Assembly (NCBI GenBank): GCA_951230915.1
Contig: OX579636.1
Coordinates: 42,783,912 to 42,847,911, forward strand
Length of the DNA: 64,000 bases
Direction: 5' to 3'
Source: Antitrichia curtipendula
Taxonomy: Eukaryota > Streptophyta > Bryopsida > Hypnales > Leucodontaceae
In this document: in pieces, positions 49,525 through 61,072 of the stretch
Position numbering within the stretch: the first letter of the stretch is position 1
Layout: each line of letters starts with the position of its first letter
The notes under the pieces: model-generated
What the model was told of the DNA's origin: nothing
Seen by the model: the letters and a program-made list of their open reading frames with translations, nothing else
The model's database searches: none
Translations under genes and position numbers: made by a program

Positions 49525-52500
49525 ATGGCGAAGTCTGAGTGGGGACTGCAATGGAACAGGCTGATAAAGTTGAGTTACATTTTGGTTCTTGCAAGCGCCA
49601 TGGCAATGGTGAATGGAGAATCCCAAATAGGGGGTGACGTTCTCAAGTTACCCGCACAGCGAATGCCGAATTCCGCCGTGCCCGAGGTGATCGCAGGTCG
49701 ATACGGCGAGATGAGTATGGCCAACACAGGAACCCTGCTCTCCTTGTGCTTGATGTTCATTATAGGTGTCCGAATGGGCTTCTTGTGGACAGGCTTTCAC
49801 AAAGTAGCCAAGCTTGTTCCACCTTTGTCGTCGACGTTGTCGTCGTCTTCGTCGTCCTCTCCACCTCCTTCTCCTGAGCTTCGCACTCGGAAGATCTCGC
49901 GGGCGAGCTCCGTGGGCTCCCTGAAGCAATACCGGCTGAAGGAGATCGTGGACATGACGGACCACTTCAAGCTGGAGCTGGGGCGAGGCGGCCAAGGCGT
50001 CGTTTACTACGCCTCTCTTCCCGACGGCCGTGGCCAAGCCGCCGTGAAGCGCCTGCAGAAGAATCTCGTGCTTAATAATGCGAATGAAACTAACCAGCAG
50101 AGCCAGGAGGTGATCGAAAAGGCCTTCTGGGTGGAGCTGAAGACGATCTCAAGGCTGCATCACAGGAACCTGGTTTCGCTTCTGGGCTACTGTGTGGAAG
50201 ACGACGACTTGTTTTTGGTGTACGAGTTCATGGGCAAGGGCTCCCTCAGCCAACGCCTGCATTCCAAGGACGCGGCTGAGATGGACTGGAACGCCCGCTT
50301 GCGGTGTGCTGTGGAGATGGCTCAAGGGCTGGAGTATCTTCACAGCCATGCCAACCCTTCCCTGGTGCACCGAGATATTAAATCAGGCAATATTCTCTTT
50401 GATGACGAGATGAATGCTAAAATTGCAGACTTTGGACTCAGTAAGGCTGTGGAAATTGATCATGAAGCGACTGTGACGACCCGCGTTCGCGGCACGCATG
50501 GATACGTGTAAGTCTTTGAATTGATGGCATTGTCTTTGGGGTTCATGCCACACAGCCACTAATGCCCACTGTTAGGTAGAAGATACTGTTTAAGCATTTT
50601 AACGAATATACAGGAGTGTGCTTTCATTTCATTGGAAGCTCACTCAGTTGAGCTCACTGGGGAGATCACTTTTGTGTACAATTAGAGCCAACTCTCTTGA
50701 GATCAAAGTCTTCTCTCACTCAATGTGTAGGCGATTTCTTACGCAAACATTCAAGTGGGAGGTCATGGAGTTCACTCTTGAAGGGACAGTAGACAACCCC
50801 TAGTTTTTATTTAAAGACGAGTGGCCATCGATAGTTGCTTATTGAAGGCCAACCAAGTGTTGACTGCAAGAGATGAGTTGCTGTTGGCAACAGGGGGTCA
50901 GTCAATAGGATCAGGTTCCTATTGGTTTTAGTATCCTCCACCTTACCTACTTAGAAGTTGCCTGCATATCCATCCAAACTATTAGCTCACAGCCTTTCTG
51001 CAAGTTCAATGGTATGCATTCCCAATATTGGGAATACATACCATTGATAGATGTTCAAAACGTACTGAAAAGTCTAAAAGCCCTGTTATGTGTTCTTGTG
51101 CAGGGATCCTGTTTACCTTCAAACCGGCATACCTTGTGACAAGAACGACGTGTACAGCTATGGCGTGGTATTGTTAGAGCTCATCACAGGGCGCCGTGCC
51201 ATTGAAAAGAAGGTCCACCTGGTGCAATGGTCCAAAGATTCTCTGGGTTCAGACGAGCAGATGATGCGCAATCAACTCCCTCGCATTGTGGACAGCCGGA
51301 TGAGTCCCTTGGACGTTTCCTACGACCAGCTCTTCGAAGTCATGAAAGTGGCTCGCAGTTGCGTCCAGGAGAGGCAGGAGAGCCGGCCCTCCATGCAGGA
51401 TGTGGTGGCTGGGCTGTACAACGCCAATTGCAAGGACAGCAGCAACGAGTTCCCGATGGTTGAAGTACGAACAGCAAACTCCCCATCACAACGTCCATGC
51501 ATTTCTTGATGGCGATAATGTGGAAGTTTGGAGGATTTTTGATCATCTTAAAAGTATCGTATTATTGTATCGTGGCTATTTTTACTGTCTGAAAGAAAGG
51601 AATGTTAACACTTACTGACGCAGACATCTGTGGAATCGCAGGTACCGTTGAATCGATTTGGCAGCAATGTGCGCTCTAGTCACGATGGGAGTCTCCACAA
51701 TCCACATACACACACTCAGCGTGGGGATTGGTAAATTTTCCTCCTTGCAGTGGCCCACAAGTTATACCCCCATGAACAAAACTAAGTATAAATGTAAATA
51801 CATGATTTTCAACATGCTTATTGTTCACATCTAACTTCCCAAACAAAAATGAGATAGTCCACTTCGGAAGCTTACAGTCGATTATGGTAGCTTTCAAATA
51901 TATAGCTTTTGTTAAAAATGGAGCACATAATTTCTGCTTTCTATTGACACATTCTGTACCTTTCTTAAAGCTTCTTAGATGATTTGTTCCATCTCTTATA
52001 GATATGGAAGCACGCGCTTTTGACCGTTGGAATAGTTCAATCTTAAGTGCCCAAGCTAAATTAAAATGTTCACTTTGGAAAGATTGTAGGAACTTTCAAA
52101 ACATGTCTTTCTAGTTCCAAAATGTTCCTAAACGTAGTATATGATTTCTGCTTTCTATCGATGCATTTGTGACCTGCCCGTGAAGCTTCCTTAATGATGT
52201 ATTTCAATTCCTAAAGATATGGAAGTGATATGGAAGTGATATGGAAGTGGCCAATGTGAGTATTTGGGCACTTCAGGGTTACCCTAATACTGAGCCATTT
52301 TGTTATGGATAAGTCAACTTGCACGCTGTTTTCACATATGCACCCAAACCACCCCGACTTATGTGTGAAATTTTCCCTTTTTGTGCAGCTCTCCGTCGTA
52401 TGATATCAAGGAGAACGGCATCCTGGTGAAATGCACCATTGCAGGCGCCAGAGTTGTGTTGAGGTGTAAGATCTGGCCCACACCCAGGAACTTCGGTTTT

Positions 52501-53328
52501 AACAAGGTGGAAGCGTCATCGAATGGGGCGTTTCTGTGGAAGAAGGGCCTCTGGTGGTACAACGCCAAGAGCAGTCGCGAATTCATCATTGGTGACGATG
52601 TGAAGCTCATTGCTGAATGGCAGGTTACGCTGCGCACCAGTTGGGACACTCTGCCTCCCAACGACCCTCGACGAAGCCTTGGTCCCTTCTGCGTGGAGTA
52701 TCTGGCTCTCAGGGATGAGAACCATGTCGCTTTGGTGGAGTACCTTGGAGACAAGTCACCCCTGCTGGACAAATCACCCTCGGTAAGCTCACGTTCCTCA
52801 GCCACAACTAATTCAGGACTCATAATTTGGCTGCATTAGGGATGTAACCATCACTGGAGTGATGTAAAACCTATGGATTGTCATAAAGAACCGACATTAA
52901 TGAAGTACTTGGGGTCACAGAAGGTGGACTAGAGCTCCTTACTATCACATCGATATGCAACTTCTTGTGACATGAGTGATTTTTTGCATTGGGTATATAT
53001 GTCTAGATTTTGTAGAGCTTGGATAGAGAATAGAGGAGGAGATATTAAAGAGATCTGAGTGTGTTCTTCTCACAACACGGGCATTACCTGATCAGGTCAT
53101 GTTCGGAAGTTTTCCATGGAGCCTGTCCAAGTTAGCAGTTGAAGTTATTGTTAATGCGTTCACATTAGGGGTCTTGATTAAGAATCGTTGTTGTGTGACA
53201 TGCAGCAAGAGCGGAATATTCCAAGGAGACTGGGTAGTGGATCTGGTTCTGGTTCTGGCACAGGCTCAGCTGAACGTCGGAGGAGTAATCATGCGGGGCG
53301 CCTGAGGCGCTCTGACAGTCCTATTTAA
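49525..53328 (+). CDS. Receptor-like protein kinase with C-terminal extension
   Basis: Exons: 49525-50507, 51104-51464, 51642-51730, 52389-52782 and 53206-53328, joined in frame to about 649 residues. Residues 1-32 look like a signal peptide. A short ectodomain follows, then a membrane span (about 68-88) and a Ser/Pro-rich juxtamembrane segment. The kinase (about 150-430) has GRGGQG (153-158), Lys175, a C-helix Glu (204), HRDIKSGN (283-290) and DFG (302-304). The activation-segment motif reads DPVY where DPEY is usual. Exons 3-5 add about 200 residues: a polar linker, a Trp-rich domain of about 130 residues that I cannot name, and a basic tail with a (GS)n run. An exon-2 stop at 51507-51509 is reached only if the GTACGA donor at 51465 is unused; it would end the protein just after the kinase. 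A further in-frame ATG is at 49393. An intron in the 3' UTR (about 53441-53759) is possible. Confidence 0.85.
51007..51046. repeat. 40-bp palindrome in kinase intron 1
   Basis: Arms of 20 bp, starting CAATGGTATG and meeting at CCCAATATTGGG, with a single mismatch. The centre is AATATT. Confidence 0.9.
52216..52248. repeat. Three tandem GATATGGAAGT units
   Basis: A perfect 11-bp unit repeated three times in kinase intron 3. Confidence 0.9.
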
Positions 53329-54802
53329 ACTGCGCCATTCAATTTACCCTGCTTTTAAGGGTGCTTTTTTTTATACTCCATTCATGCTTGGTGCTGCACT
53401 TCTGCACAGGAGCTTCACCCGCGATTCTGCCTCTCCAAGGTATGTAAGCCTTTATGCGTCCAAAAAAGCATCTGAACATGATTCCTCATTAAACGGCCTT
53501 CATATTTGTTGAATCTTGTTGGGTGACGGTTGCAATCAGGTGTAGACGTTTAGAGAGTGTGTGATTTTTCAAGCTGCTTTGGCATTCAAATGTCTTGAAT
53601 GTCGATAATGGTACTTATGGGTGTTCTCAGGATGCAACCAACAGGTTCATGCTTAGTGCATGATGGAACTGATTAGTTTGTGAATTCTCCTTAAGAAGCG
53701 ACCGTTCTCCACTGCTGGGGTTCATGTTTTCACGACTGTTTTTTTTCTGTTCTTTTCAGGATGTGGAGATGCAACCAACGAAAGAAAATCTCAGATGCTG
53801 TCGAGGAGATGAATTGGACTATTGAGGTTCACGTCTTCAGCCATGTAGAATTGTGCCTGCAGACCTCGGCGTCCTCAGGCCTGGCACATTGCCAATTTTG
53901 AAGTTAGTGTTTGTACAATCATGTGTGAGACTTTGTAGATGGCGGTCAGAAGCCAATTCCACAATTCTGCTGAAAAGGAATGGACGTTTTGGTGCTGGTA
54001 ATTGATTTTTTCAAAGAGTTGTAAAGATCTCCCAGTAATTTGGAGTAAACGGATTCTGTGTTGATGGGTCTTGAGTAACAAATCTTTGCTGTATTGCTGT
54101 GGTTGCAGTAGATATGAAATACAATAGAGATTGAATGGTGTTCTTGAACTCTGAGAACCTTGATGTTGTAAGGACTATTGTTATTAACCCTTAAACAACG
54201 AGCCGGTCACCATGGAAATCATTTGTTTGGGTACCATGTGAATTGTTGGCTTAAAAAAATGCAAAAGCATTCATTGGAAGTCAAACTACTGTAGAAGAGC
54301 TTTGGAGGATAAATAATTGCATTTCTGTCCTGCACGGAGAGATTCTTTGTCATTCATCGGCTGGAAAATATCCTCAGCGTTGTTTATGGGTTAAAAGAAA
54401 TTGAAGATTGTAAGTAGACATTGAGAATGAATTATGAAATAACGAACTTCTAGGCCATGAAGAACCTCAATTGTTGATGAGCATTTACAAAAACTACTAA
54501 ATCGAGAGCAGGCATTATAGAACAAGCAACCAGGACATTTGACATATGAAGAATTTGCCAGAACTATACAGTATTAGAGAATTTGATCGAGCTACAGATC
54601 CACACAGTAGTGATAGCCTGGTAACTCAATGTACAAAGAAATTGTGGCATCTGGATCAGATGGATATATCTAGAAAACCTTCCCAACAGACAATGTAATG
54701 ACCTCAGAAAATGCGATTTAATAGACTTGAATGAATGCAGGGGCCAAGGTGACCCTTACAAAACCTGAAACACTTGAACGGAATATGGATCCTTTCAAAC
54801 AA
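53329..54802. other. Intergenic region between convergent genes
   Basis: Contains the presumed 3' UTRs of the kinase (left) and proteasome gene (right) and the complete family C transposon at 54188-54390. No other gene is seen. Confidence 0.6.
54188..54390 (+). mobile_element. TTAA-type element family C, uninterrupted copy
   Basis: Perfect TTAA on both sides (54184-54187, 54391-54394). The inverted ends are CCCTTAAACAACG and CGTTGTTTATGGG. At 203 bp, it is the reference for the interrupted copy at 22471-22917. It lies between the convergent kinase and proteasome genes, possibly in a 3' UTR. Confidence 0.9.
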
Positions 54803-57144
54803 TTACTCCTCTTCCATTGCATCCCCTTCCAGGACTTGTACATGTTGTCGTAGTTGTGTGATTTTGGTCGATAAAACAGCTATCACGCAATACAAAATGA
54901 GTATCCATCAGATACATATGCCATAACACGTTCAATGGATGATAAATTAACACTTCACGAACTTCAGTACAATGGAGACATCCCATGCTAGAACACAAGC
55001 GTACCTGTGTGTCCGTTACTGAAATCATAACCCTTGGAACGAGTATAGCTTCGAGGATTAGGAGACTGGTAGTTGCGCAGGTATTCCTTTCCTTCCTGCA
55101 ATTCGACAATACTGTTACTAAAGTAATATATAAGTCAACTATCGCACCTAGATGAAAACAAGATTGTGAATAGAACCGAGTCTAGTTGAATTTGGAGCAG
55201 AAACATGCCTTGTTTATGATGCAAAGATCCACATTGCTACCACTGCCAAGATCGTTGAAGATACCAGCACAAATAGCAGCAGTCACGATTGCCATTCCCT
55301 CTTCTTTCTGGCATCCGCAACACATGATAATAACCACCCTAACTTAAAGACATTGGTCACAGCAAATCAAAATTCAAGACTACTATTGACTTAGTTAATC
55401 CATAATAGAGTAACTCATTACCAAATGCAAAAAATCGTTTCTCTACAACCACCCTCAATCATTCAGACATTTAACTCGAACTGGGAAGCTTGTGGTCAAA
55501 CAATATAGTCAGACAAGAAGGCTCTCAGTTTAAATAACACAAAATTTCAAAAGCTCACAGTGATACAATATTAAAAAGAAATTACCGTCAAATCTTCCTT
55601 GTATCTGGATTCAAAGACGGACATGGCAGCCAGTGAACCTGAACCCATTGTGGCAAATGGGAGTGTATCTGTTGATCCGTGTGGGTAAACCTGAAACAAC
55701 ATGCCTCTCAATGTCAATCTTCTGATTATTGAACAACTTTGTTTGAGCCAAAGACAATACTAAAAGTCCAGGCGAAGCATGCAACTAGCTCATATGAAAT
55801 AAATAATTTTTTTGAATACAACAAACAGAAACTAAAAAGTCACCCACCACTCACCGCATGCAAGTGAGGTCCAGTAACATCAACCCCTCCAAGAACTAGA
55901 GCTGCGCTAACTTGGCCTCTATAACTGCAACAAAGAATTCATTCTCGATTCTTAGTCCAAACAACAATAAACCAAGGTTACACGAAGAGGATTAAACCAC
56001 TCTCATGATAGCCCACAAAGGAGACAGTTATGGGTCTTACGTGCCACGCTCATCAAATCGAACCATTTAGAAACACAAAACTAAGCAATATGTTCCAAGG
56101 ACTCAGAAGCAGCAATTTTGGAAGAAATAGTACCCAAATAAGTGAGATTTAAGCATTGTCAATGCCGTCACAACGCGAGAAGCACGTCCAGTGGCATACC
56201 GATGCAGTGCCAGCTGAGAATTAACCATATCTACAAAGGAGACAAGCAAGCATATTCAGGATGATAATCAGATAACCCGGAATCAAAAAAATAATTCTCA
56301 ATTGTATTGTACGAACTCTGATCGAGAGAGAGTGCAGCAATCGACACAATAAGAGACAACTCAATAATCGCCTGGTGTCTTACAACCCATTCTAAGGTAG
56401 AGGATAAACCTGTCCCCTCTAATTTCCTCCCTAGGCAAATCTAACAAGGGGGTGATATTGAATTTTTCCATGTAACGATAGAGAACGTACTAAGGTTAAG
56501 GCGCTTCTAGAGACTATGCAATTCTAACTTCAGAAATTTATAACTAATTCTACAAAATTCTGAAAATTCTGTAAATTGAAGTAGCTTAGATGCGGTTTCC
56601 ATCAAGGAAAATTTCCTAAATTATGTTTTGTGATGTCTACCCTCCCAAAACGCTGGATCAGCACTGAGAAAACTTTAGAAAAATTCTATTCATCCCGCAA
56701 CATCGCTCCTCTCAAGAAAACCCTCAATTCCCTCACAGTTGGAAACGTTTAGAAGCAAACCTGTGACATTTTCAGTATCGGCCGCTGTCCCGGCTCCACA
56801 ACAGGAGATATTTGGCGCAAGGTTGTGAATCTTCTCGCAATTCTTATCGCATACAATCTCTCCTTCGGTTGCCCGCGTGTCAGCTCCCAGAATGACGCCA
56901 TCCTGACGCAAATCGCAAAGTGAGACACAGACAGACACAGACACAGATGCACGAAACCCTAAAAACTAAAAAGAGTCGGGAAGTCTTGAAATCCAACCTT
57001 GTAGATGAGACCGACAATGGTCGTCCCCGTCTTGCGAAACTTGGGAAGCTTGGCACCCTGTTGCTGCAACATGGCGTTGCGACGGCACAGATCGAAGTTG
57101 AAACCGCCCTTGGGAGGCACCTCGATCACGCTAGACTTCGTCAT
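54803..57144 (-). CDS. PBB: 20S proteasome beta2 subunit (trypsin-like)
   Basis: Catalytic beta2-type subunit of the 20S core particle, an N-terminal threonine protease with trypsin-like specificity. Exons in transcript order: 57144-56998, 56902-56761, 56230-56134, 55924-55855, 55690-55586, 55307-55209, 55095-55005 and 54879-54803. They give about 275 residues, the normal length. A propeptide of about 40 residues (starting [20 protein letters not shown]) ends KTG before TTIVGL, so the catalytic threonine is about residue 41. Other family signatures are [42 protein letters not shown] and [14 protein letters not shown]. All joins are in frame. The intron after exon 55307-55209 starts with GC (AAG|GCATGT), a GC-AG intron. 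The gene is intact. Confidence 0.97.
56923..56948. repeat. CAGACA-type microsatellite in PBB intron 1
   Basis: A run of CAGACA/CACAGA units. On the transcribed strand it is GT/CT-rich, just upstream of the exon 2 acceptor, and may serve as its pyrimidine tract. Confidence 0.7.
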
Positions 57145-58413
57145 GGCGATGAAACCGAATTCCCTCCCAAGTCCTGATTACAATCAACCGATTACAGCAA
57201 ACTGCACGCAAACTTCCGTTTCGGAAACAGCAAAACTGATATGGACACGAAGAGAATACACGAGCTTCGAGTTCCAGAGCAAGCTATGGCCTTGGAGGGA
57301 GGGACCAAACTTGGGAACGAAGGCAAAGGTTCCCCAATCCCGAACTCAAGCAGTTCATGGGAGCGCTGGACTTCCTGACGATTCTATTGGTTACCTAAGG
57401 TTTTACTATATGGATTTCAAAATTCTTTATGGCAAATATCATATAATTCCTAGAATGTAAGTATGTTTTGTTTCAAATAAACCGGGCACTTGAATATGAG
57501 TTCAATGAATAAATAATATAGAAACGATTTAAAATTTATTGTAGTTAGAAGTTTAGATTATAGTCATAGCAAAACAATCTTGTGGAAATCACTTGTATCC
57601 AATTGATAATTGATTTCAAAAGTACTTTGAAAAATTTGGAATCATTTATCAATAAATATTGGTTGATGCAATAGTAAATCCAAGTGTATGATATGATCTA
57701 TGAATCCTTTTTCACAAGTTTTGTTTGAAAGTCATTGTTAAATTATTCTTTTAAGTTGCTTTAAATAACAAACTATCAAATTTTGGGAAGTTTGGACTAT
57801 TTTTGTAGCCTTTACTTCTTTTAGAAACATCTAAAAAAACCCTTAGATTCCATCTCCCCATTATATTTCAGTTCTTGAAGACAATCATGTATAGAATTTG
57901 TGCTTTGGAATTTTTCTACTATAATTTGATTTTACTCCACTTCCATGTATGGTTCTGTATACAAGACTTAATATCCACCCAAAATATCTATTGTAAATTT
58001 GGGATCCCTTCTTATGTGGAAATTTTGCATGTGTTGCTTTTAGTGTAGTATTAGTCTATAGGACATGGAATAAGCTTGTATTAAAAAAAAAAAAATTTCA
58101 ATACTTTGAAACTCATATCTTGTCAACCATTACTAACAGCATTGAAGAAATCATTTTGAACTATAGGTGATTTTAGGCAACATCTAGTGGCTACATACTT
58201 TGAACTTTTGTGTGATATTTTGAACTTATCTTTTAATTGCTATGCTCTATATGTAAAATTTAGTTTCATGTGATTCTAATAAATATTTAAAAATTAACAT
58301 GACATTTTTTATTTAATCTTAGACTACAAGTAGCCAATCAAAATCAAAATCAATATTAAAAAATCATAACTTATTTCCTATCATAGATCCCTATTTTCAA
58401 AGAAGACTTTTAA

Positions 58414-59060
58414 CCCCTAAATGTCCAAGGCACTCTAATCTGGTGTTTGCAAAACTTTGAAGTTAAATAAAATCTAACCAAGTTGCTATTTTTATTATTT
58501 TATATTTTTGAAAAGCTCTTCTTGAAGTCTAGTTTTAGCATCCAAAATTTGATCTTGAAAATAAATTATAGTGATTTTTCTATTCAAGATTTTGTGCAAG
58601 GATACCCATTGCAATCTTGACTTCTCATAGTATTGAGAGCTCTTGAAAATGAGTCTCAAATACACTAGATCTTGGAGAAAAAATCACATTCAAAATTCAT
58701 TCAAAAAATTTGTAAAAGAGATTTTAAGAAGCCATAAATTGAATGGGGTTATACATGTTAGGCCCTTTTGACCTCATTTTTTTTGGTCACCAACTTTTTA
58801 GATTTGACTTGTGAAAAGAGGATTGAAAGACTTCACATCACTTTTGCAATTTTAACACCCTCGTGGTCAAACATTATAATCTTTCACTTCATATGTGATA
58901 TTGTTGTATTTTCTTTTCCTATGAGATCTCTAATATGTCTAGTTTGAATTTGTAAGGTTACAATTCAAAAAAAATTGATACAACTTATCAAAATGTTGAC
59001 ATTTTGCTCAATTGAAAGCAAATTTCAAGATGCTCAAAACAGGCCTTAGGCATTTAGGGG
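58414..59060 (+). mobile_element. TTAA-type element family B, uninterrupted copy
   Basis: Perfect TTAA on both sides (58410-58413, 59061-59064). The ends CCCCTAAATGTCC and GGCATTTAGGGG are inverted repeats. At 647 bp, its interior aligns with 18409-19215 except for the nested insertion there. Non-coding. Confidence 0.88.
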
Positions 59061-60143
59061 TTAATCATTCAAACTTGGTTTTGCCCTCAAGGACAAGGTA
59101 GTCATTCAAATTTTGAATAATAAACAAATACAAAGAAGTCTTAGTATACACATGGAAACATTATTTTTTCATCATTGCAAATGTTTGTAGATCCTTGTAC
59201 AACTTTCCTAACATTTGTATGGTATAGCTTTTTAGATTTACTCTTTGCAAATATTCTACAGTACGTTCAAATAATAATAGTGCATCTCACTCCAAAAATA
59301 ACTTTTTCATTTCAACCTATGTATGTGAGACAATCTTGATATAAGACCAATGCAAAAGGTCTTATTTAGCACATAAATTTTCTAATAAAGTGTGTAACAC
59401 CAATTCATCAAAGTCATATTATTCTTAATTACTATAGGTTAAATTGTTATTGAGTTGAATTAATTTCTACAATAAATATGTGTATACAAAAGACCTAAAT
59501 GGATGTCAACACTATCAATAATTGAAAAAGTACCATAAATAAAGGACAAGGTAGGCACATATTTGTCAAATGTGTATTTTTCTTCTAGTTTAGAAAATAA
59601 GTTTTAGTAGATGCTAACTATAGATTTATTTCTATTTTTTTCAATATAAACTAATATCCTTAGTGCCATTGCCACAACCATTGACAGTGGTATACCTATA
59701 AAAATAAAAACAAATGTATTTTTCTAAATAATTTAATTCATAAAATCTTTGAAATTCAATATCTTTTTTTTTGTGAGTTGGAACTCCACAAAACAAAGTT
59801 TATTCACCCCTCCTTGCAGAAGGCTTTCTGATGGTACCAAGAATGCGAATAGGGAACACAAAGTTCCAGAGACAAACAAAACAAAACATTCAAAACTAAA
59901 CTAAACAACCCCATTTAAGGTATAGATTGTTGTGTATTGAAAAAAATAATTTTCCAGCATTTATTTTTAGAATTATTTTCCTCCGAACCTCCCTACAACT
60001 CCGGTAATTTCTCTATGATCTCCTAATTCATGATAATGATGAACATGCTTTTACTGCATGAAGTTCACGCTCAAGCATTCTGATAGACTACTGGGAATGT
60101 TTTGTGAGGGATGTGTGTTTCAATTGTTCGACCACTTTGGAGA

Positions 60144-60159
60144 TTTAGGGTTTAGGGTT
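60144..60159. promoter_or_regulatory. Telo-box-like double TTTAGGG motif
   Basis: TTTAGGGTTTAGGGTT is the complement of two AAACCCTA units. Such telo-boxes are common in promoters of plant housekeeping genes. It lies about 0.9 kb upstream of the ARP5 ATG. Function is inferred. Confidence 0.45.
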
Positions 60160-61072
60160 CAGATTGTTGCGCCACTCTTACTGTTCGAACTTCACTGGGA
60201 CAGATAGATTCTGAGCTTTGGGTCCCAAGAGGATGTTCTGATTACACGATACGATATAAGATTAGGTTTTACGAATTGATCGACGAAGTGCCAAGTGTTT
60301 GCTGTCAGTGCGACTCATTGAGATCAGTGGGTGTTTTTGTAAGTGATTACACCGTTTGCTCCAATCTCGATTTTGCTATGCAATTTCCCCTGTCCTTTCT
60401 GCTTGCTCTGTTATGCTTGGGGGGTACTTGCCGACCTTTGATTTTGCTCGGTGGCAGCAATGTCGCATTGTTAGGGATTGTTGCGGTTGGGGAGGCGTCA
60501 TTCCGATTTTGGAGAATCTGTGAGGAGAGATGGGTCTTGAATAACAAGGTGAGGTTTGTGACAGATTTATGATTTTTTGCAAATTTAACTAGTCAATAAC
60601 AAACTGGACGCAACTTCTGTGGCGGGCATTGAGAATATTTTAATATAGCGTGCTTGGAAGAGGAGTTTCGTTTTGGTCGTTTGATGTTCAAATCCGAAGT
60701 TCAAACCCTGCATTTTCTTGTGTCTATTTCATTTGATTTTTCGATGCGTTTCAAACGATGGTACTCTTGAGTACTGATTCCAGTAGTTACGTTTTTGAAA
60801 AGCCGGTTTGCGGAGTGGAGTGGGAGAGACTCTAATTCTTCGAGGCGGGAAAGACTTATTACTGTATTGGGGGGCATTCTGAATTTGGGAGTGAAGAACA
60901 GTCGTTGGCTTTTGTTTTGTCTCATTATGCTGCATTCGTTACGGAGAGCTATAAATATGGAATTGTCTGGTCTGTGTTGGAAGGCTTTTGGTCCAACTTC
61001 GGATTGATCTGCTTTGCGGGGTTTACTCTCAAGTGTCCATGCAACAGCTGCAACTCAATCCATGCACCAGCA

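Larger units (their letters stand above)
57145..61072. other. Divergent intergenic region, PBB and ARP5
   Basis: Upstream DNA of both genes. It includes the family B element at 58414-59060 and a segment at about 59800-59960 that resembles about 17550-17700 (phrases such as ACAAACAAAAC and TTTAAGGTATRGATYGTTG). The last kilobase before ARP5 is GC-richer, with short open frames (60276-60572) of no recognised family, and likely holds the ARP5 leader. Confidence 0.6.

Noticed and set aside
49648..50037. 129-codon Arg-rich minus-strand frame opposite the kinase
   Set aside because: Antisense shadow of the GC-rich kinase exon 1.
60686..60710. AGTTCAAACCCTGC, another B-box-like string
   Set aside because: Upstream sequence does not provide matching tRNA arms or an A-box.
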